This document shows positions 1 through 9,673 of a stretch of 64,000 bases of DNA, in pieces. Within the stretch, counting starts at the first letter, position 1. Every line of letters starts with the position of its first letter. The notes beneath the pieces were generated by a model. It saw nothing but the letters and a program-made list of their open reading frames with translations. It was not told the origin of the DNA and ran no database searches. Position numbers and translations under genes: made by a program. The DNA comes from Pseudomonas sp. BN411 (GTDB taxonomy: Bacteria; Pseudomonadota; Gammaproteobacteria; Pseudomonadales; Pseudomonadaceae): contig NZ_SSOM01000073.1 of NCBI RefSeq assembly GCF_029871235.1, positions 248,001-312,000 on the forward strand, given 5' to 3'.

Positions 1-11
1 CCTCTACCGCC

Positions 12-1376
12 TTAGCGGGTCAGCGCCTTCCAGCTGCGCAGGCTGATCAGGGCTTGAGCCTGCTCGCTGCGGGCTGCCAGTACTTCCGCGTCCAGCGGCT
101 GGGCGGCCAGTTCGGCGAACTTGGACAGCTCACCGTAGGCGCGGTCGACTTCCGGCACTTCCAGCACCTGGCGCGCCAGACGCAGCCAGACCAGCAGGCG
201 CTCGATGCGCGGCAGCTGCTCGGACAGGTCCTCGGGCTGGCGCTTGTAGCGATCCAGCTTGAGGGCTTCGCCTTCTTCGCTTAGCAGGCGCGGCAGCCAG
301 TTGCCCAGCACGGCCTTGCCCTGGCGATTGCCACGCTCATTGCGTTCGACGGTCCAGGCGCGGCTCAGCAGCCAGCGGGAAGCATTGAGGGAGAACAGGC
401 CCCAGCGGGTGCCGGCGAGTTCTTCGGCGAACTGCTGTGGTGCGGCGTGGCGTACGGTTTCGTCCAGTTCACCGGCCTGCACGCGCGGGCGCCAGTCGTT
501 GAGCAGGGCGTCCAGGACCTCGCGCAGGTCATGGCTGCTGGCGCGTGGGGCGGCCTGGCCGAGGCTGCCGATCAGGGCGCGCAGGTCGATGAGTTGCTGC
601 AGCCAGTCCACCAGCAGCTTCCAGTGTCCGTTGAAGCGGTATTGCTCGGCCAGGCGCTGGCTGCTGCCCAGCAGGTGCCAGGCGAGGGCGGCGAAGGCGT
701 CGTCCAGCGGCAGTTCGGCCGACAGGGCCGGCACCGGCAGGCTGAGGTGGTAGCTGTTGGCGTCATGGAGGCGATAGCCGCGCTCGGCCTTGCTGATGTC
801 GCAGGGCATCAGCGGCAGATCGGCGGCGAGCTCGGCGGCCAGTTCCAGCAGGGCTTCAGGTTCGCCCTGGCGCAGTTCCAGTTCCAGTTCGCAGATGTCT
901 TCTTCCAGCTTGCCGGCGATTACCTTGCCCTGGTCCAGGGCGGCCTCGATCACCACTTTGGCCTTGCCGCGGCCCCAGGCGATCTCGGCGCGGTCACGGT
1001 GGAAGTCGGTGGTGAAGATGGGCTTGAGCTGCTTCTTGTCCAGTTCGGCGAGGCTGGCGGGCCAGCAGTCGTCGGTGAGTTTCTTCGGGTCCAGCTTGGC
1101 CTTGTCCAGGTACCAGTCCCACTCATTGCGCTCGGACAGCCCGGCCACGCTCTGGCCACGGGTCTTGAGGGTCTGGATGAACTGCTCGCCGTCGCGGCGC
1201 AGGCGCAGGGCCACGCGGGCCTGGGCCAGATCGCGGTCGGGCGTGTCGAAGTACTGGTTGAAGAGTTCGCGGCGTTCCCAGCCGGACTTGTTGCGCTTCT
1301 TCAGCAGCGGGTGGTCGCGCAGGGCTTCCAGGGTCTCGCGGCTGGCGCGAAGCTTGATTTCGGTCTCTTTGTTCAT
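12..1376 (-). CDS. CYTH and CHAD domain protein (inorganic triphosphatase-like)
   Basis: The N-terminus carries the CYTH signature ETEIKL (residues 3-8 from the ATG), which in this family lines the triphosphate tunnel of metal-dependent triphosphatases such as YgiF. The CYTH half runs to about residue 200 and is followed by an arginine- and histidine-rich helical CHAD region, which in the family binds phosphate or polyphosphate. The length (454 aa) fits YgiF-type fusions. I chose the ATG at 1376 because the family starts right at the ExExK motif; an in-frame TTG start 39 bases upstream would add residues before it. It diverges from argE across 138 bases. Inorganic triphosphatase activity is inferred from the family; the substrate is not shown by the sequence. 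Confidence 0.85.
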   Translation of the reverse strand: MNKETEIKLRASRETLEALRDHPLLKKRNKSGWERRELFNQYFDTPDRDLAQARVALRLRRDGEQFIQTLKTRGQSVAGLSERNEWDWYLDKAKLDPKKLTDDCWPASLAELDKKQLKPIFTTDFHRDRAEIAWGRGKAKVVIEAALDQGKVIAGKLEEDICELELELRQGEPEALLELAAELAADLPLMPCDISKAERGYRLHDANSYHLSLPVPALSAELPLDDAFAALAWHLLGSSQRLAEQYRFNGHWKLLVDWLQQLIDLRALIGSLGQAAPRASSHDLREVLDALLNDWRPRVQAGELDETVRHAAPQQFAEELAGTRWGLFSLNASRWLLSRAWTVERNERGNRQGKAVLGNWLPRLLSEEGEALKLDRYKRQPEDLSEQLPRIERLLVWLRLARQVLEVPEVDRAYGELSKFAELAAQPLDAEVLAARSEQAQALISLRSWKALTR

Positions 1377-1514
1377 CGCCGGGGTCTTCGGACGCAGCCA
1401 GGGGGTGGCTGCCAAGGCGGTGAAGTTTACAGGACGGGCGGACCCCGTGCCGCAGCGGTTTCACCCTGTGCAACCTTGGGCCTATGATGATCGCTCGTCC
1501 GTGGAGGCCCCCCG

Positions 1515-2672
1515 ATGTCCGTTCCAGACCTGAAATCCCAGTTCGCCGCGCTGATTGCCACCCCCTCGGTGAGCTGTACCCAGCCCAGTTGGGACCAGTC
1601 GAACCAGGCAGTGATCGAATTGCTGGCCGCCTGGCTTGGTGATCTCGGTTTCCGTTGCGAGATCCAGCAGGTCTCGCCGGGCAAGGCCAACTTGCTGGCG
1701 ACCTACGGCACGGGCCCCGGCGGCCTGGTGCTGGCCGGCCATAGCGACACGGTGCCTTTCGACGCCGCCCTGTGGAAAACCGACCCGCTCAAGCTGAGTG
1801 AAGTCAGCAACCGCTGGTACGGCCTGGGCAGCTGCGACATGAAGGGCTTCTTCCCCCTGGTCATCGAGGCCGTGCGTGGCCTGCTGGACCAGCGGTTCCA
1901 GCAGCCGCTGATCATCCTCGCCACCTGTGACGAGGAAAGCTCCATGGCCGGTGCCCGCGCGCTGGCGGAGGCCGGCAGGCCCCTGGGTCGCGCGGCGGTG
2001 ATTGGCGAGCCGACGGGGCTGAAGCCCATCCGCCTGCATAAGGGGGTGATGATGGAGCGCATCGACATCCTCGGGCAGAGCGGCCACTCCTCGGACCCCA
2101 GCCTGGGCCACAGCGCCCTGGAAGCCATGCATGCGGTGATGAGCGACCTGATCGCCTTGCGTGGCGAATGGCAGCAGGAATTCCGCAATCCGCAGTTCAC
2201 TGTGCCCCAGCCCACGCTGAACCTCGGCTGCATCCACGGTGGCGACAACCCCAACCGCATCTGCGGCCAGTGCAGCCTGGAATTCGACCTGCGCCCGCTG
2301 CCGGGAATGAACCCGGACACCCTGCGTGCGGTGATCCGCCAGCGCCTGCGTCCGGTGGCCGAGCACTACCAGGTGAAGATCGACTTCAAGCCGCTGTTCC
2401 CGGCAGTGCCGCCCTTCGAGCAGTCGCCGGAAAGTGATCTGGTGCGCCTGGCCGAACGTCTTACCGGCCATACCGCGCAGTCGGTGGCCTTCGGCACCGA
2501 AGCACCGTATCTTCAGCAGCTCGGTTGCGAGACCGTGGTGCTCGGCCCCGGCGACATCGCCTGCGCCCACCAGCCGGACGAGCATCTCGAACTGTCACGG
2601 ATCGAGCCTACCGTTGCGCTATTGCGCCAGCTCATCCAGCATTACTGCCTTCAATCCGCCACCAAGTCCTGA
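1515..2672 (+). CDS. argE: Acetylornithine deacetylase ArgE
   Basis: M20-family metallohydrolase that removes the acetyl group from N-acetylornithine to give ornithine in arginine synthesis, in the cytoplasm. Visible motifs are GHSDTVP (about residue 75, zinc-binding His and Asp), GSCDMKG (bridging Asp), CDEESS (catalytic Glu and metal ligand) and a late GTEAPY followed by a CAHQPDE segment with the last zinc ligand. The length of 385 aa is normal. The next gene is argA, 116 bases downstream, so two arginine-synthesis genes lie side by side in the same direction as in P. aeruginosa. Pseudomonads also have the ArgJ acetyl-recycling route, so ArgE may be partly redundant; that is family knowledge. 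Confidence 0.93.
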   Translation: MSVPDLKSQFAALIATPSVSCTQPSWDQSNQAVIELLAAWLGDLGFRCEIQQVSPGKANLLATYGTGPGGLVLAGHSDTVPFDAALWKTDPLKLSEVSNRWYGLGSCDMKGFFPLVIEAVRGLLDQRFQQPLIILATCDEESSMAGARALAEAGRPLGRAAVIGEPTGLKPIRLHKGVMMERIDILGQSGHSSDPSLGHSALEAMHAVMSDLIALRGEWQQEFRNPQFTVPQPTLNLGCIHGGDNPNRICGQCSLEFDLRPLPGMNPDTLRAVIRQRLRPVAEHYQVKIDFKPLFPAVPPFEQSPESDLVRLAERLTGHTAQSVAFGTEAPYLQQLGCETVVLGPGDIACAHQPDEHLELSRIEPTVALLRQLIQHYCLQSATKS

Positions 2673-2788
2673 CCAGGAGGGTTTCCGTTGATGCTCATGC
2701 GACGACGATAACGCGCCGCCTCACTTTCATTCCCGGACAAGCCGGGGATCGCACTCGTCAATTCGCTCTACGACAGGCTCACGGAACC

Positions 2789-4087
2789 ATGCCCGACTAC
2801 GTCAACTGGCTGCGCCACGCTACCCCATACATCAACTCCCACCGGGACTGCACCTTCGTGGTGATGCTGCCCGGCGAGGGCGTTGCTCACCCGAACTTCG
2901 GCAATATCGTCCACGACCTGGTGCTGCTGCACAGCATGGGCGTGCGCCTGGTGCTGGTGCACGGCTCGCGCCCGCAGATCGAGGCGCGCCTGGCCGCGCG
3001 CGGCCTGACCCCGCACTTCCACCGCGACCTGCGGATCACCGACGGCCCTACGCTGGAATGCGTGATCGATGCCGTGGGTCAGCTGCGCATTGCCATCGAG
3101 GCACGTCTGTCCATGGATATCGCCGCCTCGCCCATGCAGGGTTCGCGGCTGCGGGTGAGCACCGGCAACTTCGTCACCGCACGCCCGATCGGCGTCGTTG
3201 ACGGCATCGACTACCACCACACCGGCGAAGTGCGCCGGGTGGACCGCAAGGGCATCGGCCGCCTGCTGGACGAGCGCACCATCGTGCTGTTGTCGCCGCT
3301 CGGCTACTCGCCCACCGGGGAAATCTTCAACCTCGCCTGCGAGGACGTGGCCACCCGCGTCGCCATCGACCTGGGGGCAGACAAGCTGATCCTGTTCGGC
3401 GCCGAGCGCGGCCTGATCGATGAATCCGGCAAGTTGGTGCGCGAGCTGCGTCCACAGCAGGTACCGCCGCACCTGGCGCGCCTCGGCAACAATTACCAGG
3501 CCGAGCTGCTCGACGCCGCTGCCCAGGCCTGCCGCGCGGGGGTCAAGCGCAGCCACATGGTCAGCTATGCCGAGGACGGTTCGCTGCTCACCGAGCTGTT
3601 CACCCGCGATGGCGGCGGCACCCTGGTTGACCAGGAACAGTTCGAATCCCTGCGCGAAGCCACCATCGATGATGTCGGCGGCCTGATCGACCTGATCACC
3701 CCGCTGGAGGACCAGGGCATTCTGGTGCGCCGTTCGCGGGAGGTGCTGGAGCGGGAGATCGAGCAGTTCACCATCGTCGAGCGCGATGGCCTGATCATCG
3801 CCTGCGCGGCGCTCTATCCCATCGCCGACTCCGACTCCGGCGAGCTGGCCTGCCTGGCGGTGAATCCGGAATACCGCCACGGCGGTCGTGGCGATGAGCT
3901 GTTGGAGCGCATCGAGGAGCGCGCCCGCGCCCTGGGCCTGAAGACCCTCTACGTCCTCACCACCCGCACCGCCCACTGGTTCCGCGAGCGCGGCTTCCAG
4001 CCCAGCGGCGTTGAGCGCCTGCCGGTCGCGCGGGCGTCGCTGTACAACTTCCAGCGCAATTCGCAGGTCTTCGAGAAGGCGCTCTGA
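2789..4087 (+). CDS. argA: N-acetylglutamate synthase ArgA
   Basis: Catalyses the first step of arginine synthesis, glutamate plus acetyl-CoA to N-acetylglutamate. The N-terminal half is an amino acid kinase fold without kinase activity, which binds the feedback inhibitor arginine (VLVHGSRPQIE near residue 55). The C-terminal GNAT acetyltransferase domain starts near residue 290 and has the acetyl-CoA-binding pattern in ...EYRHGGRGDELL. The reading frame is open further upstream, but the ATG at 2789 gives 432 aa, the usual size for Pseudomonas ArgA, and an N-terminus (MPDYVNWLR) that I recognise. A rho-independent terminator follows at 4098. Confidence 0.95.
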   Translation: MPDYVNWLRHATPYINSHRDCTFVVMLPGEGVAHPNFGNIVHDLVLLHSMGVRLVLVHGSRPQIEARLAARGLTPHFHRDLRITDGPTLECVIDAVGQLRIAIEARLSMDIAASPMQGSRLRVSTGNFVTARPIGVVDGIDYHHTGEVRRVDRKGIGRLLDERTIVLLSPLGYSPTGEIFNLACEDVATRVAIDLGADKLILFGAERGLIDESGKLVRELRPQQVPPHLARLGNNYQAELLDAAAQACRAGVKRSHMVSYAEDGSLLTELFTRDGGGTLVDQEQFESLREATIDDVGGLIDLITPLEDQGILVRRSREVLEREIEQFTIVERDGLIIACAALYPIADSDSGELACLAVNPEYRHGGRGDELLERIEERARALGLKTLYVLTTRTAHWFRERGFQPSGVERLPVARASLYNFQRNSQVFEKAL

Positions 4088-4097
4088 ACCCCGAGCT

Positions 4098-4126
4098 CCT
4101 CGCCCCATCGGGCGAGGACTTCTTTT
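4098..4126 (+). terminator. Rho-independent terminator of argA
   Basis: Stem CCTCGCCC / GGGCGAGG with a CATC loop begins 10 bases after the argA stop and is followed by a T-rich tail (ACTTCTTTT). Confidence 0.85.
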
Positions 4127-4127
4127 C

Positions 4128-4225
4128 TGTGGGGGCGATTTCAATCGCTGAGCAGGTCGTAGACCTGCACTTGGAAGTTGCAGGAGGCAGCGGAGCTGCC
4201 CTTAGCGAATGAAATCGCCCCCACA
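4128..4225. repeat. REP-type palindrome, family A (GTGGGGGCGA ends)
   Basis: Outer arms TGTGGGGGCGATTT and AAATCGCCCCCACA are perfect complements; inner GCAGGTCGTAGACCTGC and GCAGCGGAGCTGC palindromes lie between. The same architecture recurs at 15090, 22091 and 43830, and a minimal version at 28926. It sits between the 3' ends of the convergent argA and gshA genes, a typical REPIN position. Confidence 0.85.
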
Positions 4226-4242
4226 AGTTTTCCCCAGCGCGA

Positions 4243-5829
4243 TCAATTGCTGATCAGGCCCAGGATGCTCGCCTGGTAGGCGGCGACGAAGGTGTCGAAA
4301 TCCACTTCCGGCTCGGCTTCCAGGCGCGCCTGTTCGTCCAGAGACTGGCGGGCCATGTTCTCGAAGCGGTCCTGGTCCTCGGCGTCGAGCGGCTGGCTGC
4401 GGAAGTAGTCGGCATGCTGGCGGCTCTGGCGCAGGGAGAACTGGCTGAAGCTTTCGCCGCGCTCGCGCATTTCGGCCAGCACCCGCGCCGACGGGGTCAG
4501 CTCCGGGTTGGCGACCTTGGCACGCTGGGCGGCCAGCGCCTCGGCGTGTTCCTGGCCACCCTGGGCGGCGTCCAGCAGCTCGGCGGTGCGGGCGATGCGG
4601 TCGAGCAGCTCATTGGCCCATTCGGTCAGGCTGGTGGTATGGCCGTGGCGCTGCAGTTGCAGGCCGGGACGGCGTCCTTCCTTGACCACGCGCTGGAAGT
4701 TGTCGGTGGCGCTGCGGCATTCCTCGCCGGCCATCGGCGGGCTGTCCTGCAGGGCGCAGAACAGCAGGAAGGCATCGAGGAAGCGCGCTTCGGTGAGGTC
4801 GATGCCCAGCGGCAGGAAGGGGTTGATGTCGAGGCAACGCACTTCCACGTACTGCACGCCACGGGCCATCAGCGCCTGGATCGGGCGTTCGCCGGTGTAG
4901 GTGACACGCTTGGGGCGGATCGACGAGTAGTACTCGTTCTCGATCTGGATGACGTTGGTGTTCAGCTGCACCCATTCGCCGTCCTGCTTGGTGCCGATCT
5001 CGGCGTAGGGCGGGTAGGGCGTGGACACCGCCTGGCGCAGGCTTCCGAGGTAGCTGTCGAGGCTGTTGTAGCAGGGGGTGAGGCCGGCCTGGGCGTTGTT
5101 CTGGTAGCCCAGGTCGCTCATCCGCAGGCTGGTGGCGTAGGGCAGGTACAGGGTGTCGGCGTCCAGGCTGTCGAGGTCATGCGGACGGCCGCGCAGGAAG
5201 CTCTTGTCCAGTGCCGGGGCGGCACCGAACAGGTACATCAGCAGCCAGCTGTAGCGGCGGAAGTTGCGAATCATCGCGATGTAGCGCGCGGACTGGTACT
5301 CGCGGTCGCTCTGCGGGTCGCCTTCGGCCTGCTTGAGCAGCGGCCAGAGCGCGTCGGGCAGGGAATAGTTGTAGTGGATGCCGGCAATGCACTGCATGGT
5401 CTTGCCGTAACGCACGGCCAGGCCCTTGCGGTAGACGTACTTCAGGCGGCCGATGGGCGAGGTGCCGTAGCGGGCGATCGGGATGTCTTCTTCCGACGGC
5501 AGCCGGCAAGGCATGGACGGGCTCCAGAGCAGTTCGTCGCCGAGCTTGTCCACGGTGAAGCGATGGATCTTCTCCAGGTCCGCCAGGGTCTGCGCCGGAT
5601 CGGCCTCGGCCGGAGTGATGAACTCCAGCAGCGATTCGGAATAGTCCGTGGTGATCTGCGCATGGGTCAGGGCCGAGCCCAGGGCAGGGGAGTGTGGCGT
5701 CAGCGCCAGTTGGCCATTGCCGTCGACCCGCAGGCATTCACGCTCGATGCCGTGCAGGCACTGGGTGAGCAGGGGCAGGTTGGCGCGCTCGCCGAGCAAG
5801 GCCAGGCGGCGGGAAAGAAGATCGCTCAA
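4243..5829 (-). CDS. gshA: Glutamate-cysteine ligase GshA
   Basis: First enzyme of glutathione synthesis: it joins cysteine to the gamma-carboxyl of glutamate using ATP. The proteobacterial GshA pattern is clear ([10 protein letters not shown] near residue 24, [14 protein letters not shown] near 56, PSMPCRLP, and [13 protein letters not shown] in the middle). The open frame could begin at a GTG at 5844, but a ribosome binding site AAGGA lies 7 bases before an in-frame TTG at 5829; that start gives 528 aa and the N-terminus (M)[11 protein letters not shown] typical of Pseudomonas GshA, so I chose it. Convergent with argA and separated from it by a REP element. Confidence 0.93.
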   Translation of the reverse strand: MSDLLSRRLALLGERANLPLLTQCLHGIERECLRVDGNGQLALTPHSPALGSALTHAQITTDYSESLLEFITPAEADPAQTLADLEKIHRFTVDKLGDELLWSPSMPCRLPSEEDIPIARYGTSPIGRLKYVYRKGLAVRYGKTMQCIAGIHYNYSLPDALWPLLKQAEGDPQSDREYQSARYIAMIRNFRRYSWLLMYLFGAAPALDKSFLRGRPHDLDSLDADTLYLPYATSLRMSDLGYQNNAQAGLTPCYNSLDSYLGSLRQAVSTPYPPYAEIGTKQDGEWVQLNTNVIQIENEYYSSIRPKRVTYTGERPIQALMARGVQYVEVRCLDINPFLPLGIDLTEARFLDAFLLFCALQDSPPMAGEECRSATDNFQRVVKEGRRPGLQLQRHGHTTSLTEWANELLDRIARTAELLDAAQGGQEHAEALAAQRAKVANPELTPSARVLAEMRERGESFSQFSLRQSRQHADYFRSQPLDAEDQDRFENMARQSLDEQARLEAEPEVDFDTFVAAYQASILGLISN

Positions 5830-5979
5830 TTTGGAATCCTTCACGCGTCGGTCGCCCCAATATGGGGGTGGACCTAGCTGTCTACAAGAGGCGGACTTGG
5901 CCGCCGGCCGAAATACTTTTCCAGCCGGCGGTTCGCGTTGTCGCTTCGTCCAGAATAGAGCCTTGCCACCACCCCGCGG

Positions 5980-6363
5980 TTACAGCTGAGCGAAGGTGCC
6001 TTGTCCCTTGGCGACCAGCTTGTCGCCCTGCAGCACGTCGGCCTCCACCACCAGCGTGCGTTTGCCGGCATGCAGCACCCGCGCCTTGCAGATCACCTCG
6101 CCCTCCGCCACCGGGCGGATGTAGTTGATCTTGCATTCCAGCGTGGCGCTGCGCCGGTCGAAGCCGTGGGTGCTGGTACAGGCCAGCCCCATGGTGATGT
6201 CCAGCAGCGAAAAAATCGCCCCGCCATGCATGACCTGGCCACGGTTGCGCAGGTGCTCGTCCATGACCAGGCGCGCCTCGGCAATGCCATCGCCGAGGCT
6301 CAGCGGCTCGATACCCAGCAGCTTGCTGTAGGCGCTGGTGGTTTGCTGGTCGGTGAAGTCCAT
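5980..6363 (-). CDS. PaaI-family hotdog thioesterase
   Basis: A 127-residue single hotdog-fold protein with the PaaI/YdiI motif NRGQVMHGGAIFSLLD (about residues 40-56), in which the HGG and the following Asp form the acyl-CoA thioesterase site. It would hydrolyse small acyl-CoA thioesters in the cytoplasm; the substrate cannot be read from sequence. The ATG at 6363 lies 2 bases after the tex stop codon; a GTG at 6369 overlapping that stop is an alternative. The close spacing says it is co-transcribed with tex and probably translationally coupled. Confidence 0.85.
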   Translation of the reverse strand: MDFTDQQTTSAYSKLLGIEPLSLGDGIAEARLVMDEHLRNRGQVMHGGAIFSLLDITMGLACTSTHGFDRRSATLECKINYIRPVAEGEVICKARVLHAGKRTLVVEADVLQGDKLVAKGQGTFAQL

Positions 6364-6365
6364 CG

Positions 6366-8678
6366 TCACTTCTTCTTGATCTGCTTGGCGTTGGCGAACA
6401 GCGAGGCCATGGCGCCGGTCGCCGGCGGAGCGCTGTTGCGCGGGGCGCTCTGCTGCTGGCGCGGCTGGCCGCCCTGGCGACCGCCGCCGCGCGGACCTTC
6501 GACCTTCTCGCCAGGGGTGTCGCTCATGCGCATGGACAGGCCGACGCGGTTACGCGGGATGTCCACTTCCATGACCTTCACGCGGACGATGTCGCCGGCC
6601 TTGACCACTTCGTACGGGTCCTTGACGAACTTCTCCGACAGCGCGGAGATGTGCACCAGGCCGTCCTGGTGGACGCCGATGTCGACGAAGGCGCCGAAGT
6701 TGGTGACGTTGGTCACCACGCCTTCCAGCGTCATGCCGGGTTTGAGGTCCTTCAGGCTCTCGACGCCTTCCTGGAACTCGGCGGTCTTGAACTCGGGACG
6801 CGGGTCGCGGCCGGGCTTGTCCAGTTCCTTGAGGATGTCGGTGACGGTGGGCAGGCCGAAGGTCTCGTCGGTGAACTTGGCCGGGTCCAGGCGCTTGAGG
6901 AAGCCGGAGTCGCCGACCAGCGAGCGGATGTCGCGGCCGGTATCGGCGGCGATGCGCTGCACCAGCGGATAGGTTTCCGGGTGCACGGCGGAGGCGTCCA
7001 GCGGGTTGTCGCCGTTCATCACGCGGAGGAAGCCGGCGGCCTGCTCGAAGGTCTTTTCGCCCAGGCGGCTGACTTTCTTCAGCTCGTCGCGGGTCTTGAA
7101 GGCGCCGTTGGCGTCACGGTAGCTGACGATGTTCTGCGCCAGGGTGGCGTTGAGGCCGGAGATGCGGGCCAGCAGGGCTGCGGAGGCGGTGTTCACGTCC
7201 ACGCCCACGGCGTTCACGCAGTCCTCGACCACGGCGTCCAGGCTGCGCGCCAGCTGAAGCTGGGACACGTCGTGCTGGTACTGGCCGACGCCGATGGATT
7301 TCGGGTCGATCTTCACCAGCTCGGCCAGCGGGTCCTGCAGGCGGCGGGCGATGGACACAGCGCCACGCAGGGAAACGTCCAGGTCCGGGAACTCCTTCGC
7401 CGCCAGCTCGGAAGCGGAGTACACCGATGCGCCGGCCTCGCTGACCATGATCTTGGTCATCTTCAGGGCCGGGTATTTCTTGATCAGCTCGATGGCCAGC
7501 TTGTCCGTCTCGCGGCTGGCGGTGCCGTTGCCGATGGCGATCAGGTCGACGCTGTGCTTGGCGCAGAGCTTGCCGAGGATGGCCAGGGTCTCGTCCCACT
7601 TGTTGTGCGGCACGTGGGGGTAGACGGTGGCGGTGTCCAGCAGCTTGCCGGTGGCATCGACCACGGCGACCTTGCAGCCGGTGCGCAGGCCCGGGTCGAG
7701 GCCCAGGGTGGCGCGCGGGCCGGCCGGCGCGGCCAGCAGCAGGTCGTGCAGGTTGCGGGCGAAGACGTTGATGGCTTCGCCTTCGGCGGCTTCGCGCAGC
7801 TCGCCCAGCAGGTCGGTTTCCAGGTGGGTGTAGAGCTTGACCTTCCAGGTCCAGCGCACCACTTCGGACAGCCACTTGTCGGCGGCGCGGCCCTGGTTGG
7901 CGATGCCGAAGCGCTCTCCGATCATCACTTCGCACGGATGCATGGTGCCCGGCAGCTCTTCGCCGACCTTCAGGGCGATGCTCAGCACGCCTTCGTTGCG
8001 GCCACGGAAGATCGCCAGGGCACGGTGCGAGGGCACGCCCTTGAGGTTTTCGTCGTGTTCGAAGTAGTCGCTGAACTTGGCGCCTTCCTGTTCCTTGCCG
8101 GCAACCAGGCGGGCGCTGAGGGTGGCGCCGTCCTTGAGGAAGCCGCGCAGGCTGGCCAGCAGGGTGGCGTCTTCGGCGAAGCGCTCCATGAGGATGTACT
8201 TGGCGCCTTCGAGCACGGCCTTGATGTCGGCAAAGCCCTTTTCAGCGTCGATGAAACGCTCGGCTTCGGCTTCCGGAGCCAGGGACGGATCGTTGAACAG
8301 CGCGTCGGCCAGTTCGCCGAGACCGGCCTCCAGGGCGATCTGGCCCTTGGTGCGGCGCTTCTGCTTATAGGGCAGGTAGAGGTCTTCGAGGCGGGTCTTG
8401 GTGTCGGCGAGCTTGATCTCGCGTTCCAGTTCCGGCGTCAGTTTGCCCTGCTCGGTGATGCTGGCGAGGATCGCGCCGCGGCGATCTTCCATTTCGCGCA
8501 GGTAGCGCAGGCGTTCTTCCAGGGTACGCAGCTGGGTATCGTCGAGGCTGCCGGTGACTTCTTTCCGGTAACGGGCGATGAAGGGGACGGTAGATCCCTC
8601 GTCCAGCAGTTCCACGGCGGCGGCGACCTGTTGCGGGCGCACGCCCAGTTCTTCAGCGATGCGGTTGTTGATATCCAT
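6366..8678 (-). CDS. tex: Transcription accessory protein Tex
   Basis: RNA-binding protein of 770 aa that acts with RNA polymerase in the cytoplasm; known in Pseudomonas and Bordetella for effects on toxin and stress gene expression. The order of domains is the N-terminal helical part ([15 protein letters not shown] near residue 40), a YqgF/RuvC-like domain ([17 protein letters not shown] near 330), two helix-hairpin-helix segments around 500-560, and a C-terminal S1 domain ([16 protein letters not shown] near 655). The C-terminus is a basic, Gln/Arg/Gly-rich tail. The frame is open far upstream, but [13 protein letters not shown] is the family's N-terminus. It has its own promoter and a terminator-like hairpin in the leader (see separate entries). 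Confidence 0.95.
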   Translation of the reverse strand: MDINNRIAEELGVRPQQVAAAVELLDEGSTVPFIARYRKEVTGSLDDTQLRTLEERLRYLREMEDRRGAILASITEQGKLTPELEREIKLADTKTRLEDLYLPYKQKRRTKGQIALEAGLGELADALFNDPSLAPEAEAERFIDAEKGFADIKAVLEGAKYILMERFAEDATLLASLRGFLKDGATLSARLVAGKEQEGAKFSDYFEHDENLKGVPSHRALAIFRGRNEGVLSIALKVGEELPGTMHPCEVMIGERFGIANQGRAADKWLSEVVRWTWKVKLYTHLETDLLGELREAAEGEAINVFARNLHDLLLAAPAGPRATLGLDPGLRTGCKVAVVDATGKLLDTATVYPHVPHNKWDETLAILGKLCAKHSVDLIAIGNGTASRETDKLAIELIKKYPALKMTKIMVSEAGASVYSASELAAKEFPDLDVSLRGAVSIARRLQDPLAELVKIDPKSIGVGQYQHDVSQLQLARSLDAVVEDCVNAVGVDVNTASAALLARISGLNATLAQNIVSYRDANGAFKTRDELKKVSRLGEKTFEQAAGFLRVMNGDNPLDASAVHPETYPLVQRIAADTGRDIRSLVGDSGFLKRLDPAKFTDETFGLPTVTDILKELDKPGRDPRPEFKTAEFQEGVESLKDLKPGMTLEGVVTNVTNFGAFVDIGVHQDGLVHISALSEKFVKDPYEVVKAGDIVRVKVMEVDIPRNRVGLSMRMSDTPGEKVEGPRGGGRQGGQPRQQQSAPRNSAPPATGAMASLFANAKQIKKK

Positions 8679-8730
8679 TGAAAACACCTGCATGGGCGGT
8701 AGCCCGGGTCGGGTCACGGCGGCTACCGCA

Positions 8731-8763
8731 GAAAAACAGACCGGCGAGCCAGGGCTCGCCGGT
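8731..8763 (-). terminator. Terminator-like hairpin in the tex leader
   Basis: On the minus strand, ACCGGCGAGCC pairs perfectly with GGCTCGCCGGT (8740-8763) and is followed by CTGTTTTTC. It lies between the tex -10 element and the tex start codon, just inside the predicted 5' end of the transcript, so it would act as an attenuator rather than a 3' terminator. Confidence 0.6.
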
Positions 8764-8778
8764 GATGAAAGGCGCCGC

Positions 8779-8784
8779 ATTATA
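8779..8784 (-). promoter_or_regulatory. -10 element of the tex promoter
   Basis: Minus-strand TATAAT, followed 3' by GCGGCGCC, about 100 bases upstream of the tex start. No good -35 hexamer is seen at the right spacing, so an activator or an extended element may be needed. Confidence 0.45.
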
Positions 8785-8898
8785 AACACCCAGTTTCGAA
8801 GGGTAGGAAACCGTTCGGGGAAAAATCTGCTAACAATGGGCAAGCCGCTACGCGCTGCCGGCAGGCGATAATGCGCGGCTTGCACAACAGGAGAAAAC

Positions 8899-9630
8899 AT
8901 GAGCAGCAACCCGACCGCTGAAGGCGAAAAGATCCTCATAGTCGATGACGACGCCCGTCTGCGGCGCCTTCTCGAGCGCTTCCTCGACGAGCAGGGCTTT
9001 CGCGTGCGCGCCGTGGAGAACGTCGAGCAGATGGATCGCCTGCTGGCTCGCGAACTCTTCAACCTGGTGGTGCTGGACCTGATGCTCCCCGGCGAGGACG
9101 GCCTGTCGGCCTGCCGCCGCCTGCGCGCGTCCAACAACCAGGTGCCGATCATCATGCTCACCGCCAAGGGCGACGAGACCAGCCGTATCCAGGGCCTGGA
9201 ACTGGGCGCTGACGACTACCTGGCCAAGCCCTTCAACCCCCGCGAGCTGCTGGCGCGGATCAAGGCCGTGCTGCGCCGCCAGGCACCGCAGGTACCGGGC
9301 GCCCCGGCCAGCGAGGACGAGAGTGTCAGCTTCGGTGAGTACGAGCTGTCCCTGGCCACCCGCGAGCTGAAGAAAGGCGACGACGTGCAGATGCTCACCA
9401 CCGGTGAGTTCGCCGTACTCAAGGCGCTGGTCCAGCACGCCCGCGAGCCGCTGACCCGCGACAAACTGATGAACCTGGCCCGTGGCCGCGAGTGGGACGC
9501 CCTGGAGCGCTCCATCGACGTGCAGATTTCCCGTCTGCGCCGGCTGATCGAACCGGACCCTTCCAAGCCGCGCTATATCCAGACCGTCTGGGGCGTGGGC
9601 TACGTGTTCGTACCCGATGGCAACAAGTGA
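8899..9630 (+). CDS. ompR: Response regulator OmpR (AmgR)
   Basis: OmpR/PhoB-type response regulator, 243 aa. The receiver domain has the acidic pair DDD at 16-18, the phospho-acceptor D60 in [12 protein letters not shown] and the Lys of LAKPFNP near 110. The winged-helix DNA-binding domain is at about 140-240 ([44 protein letters not shown]). In P. aeruginosa this pair is known as AmgRS and governs the envelope-stress response to aminoglycosides. A ribosome binding site AGGAGA sits 7-8 bases before the ATG. The sensor gene follows 43 bases later. Confidence 0.95.
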   Translation: MSSNPTAEGEKILIVDDDARLRRLLERFLDEQGFRVRAVENVEQMDRLLARELFNLVVLDLMLPGEDGLSACRRLRASNNQVPIIMLTAKGDETSRIQGLELGADDYLAKPFNPRELLARIKAVLRRQAPQVPGAPASEDESVSFGEYELSLATRELKKGDDVQMLTTGEFAVLKALVQHAREPLTRDKLMNLARGREWDALERSIDVQISRLRRLIEPDPSKPRYIQTVWGVGYVFVPDGNK

Positions 9631-9673
9631 ACGTGCGGCGGGGGTTCCCGCCGCCGGGCAACCCAGGGTGGTG

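Noticed and set aside
6651..8681. 676-codon open frame on the plus strand opposite tex
   Set aside because: GC-rich shadow frame antisense to a well-recognised gene; composition is Gly/Ala/Val/Gln-rich without any domain. The same holds for long frames opposite fabY (42023-43942), the oxidoreductase (35550-37538) and arcB (44135-45988).
9617..9673. Longer EnvZ start overlapping ompR
   Set aside because: The extra 19 residues are not of the family, and AGGG sits at a proper distance from the ATG at 9674.
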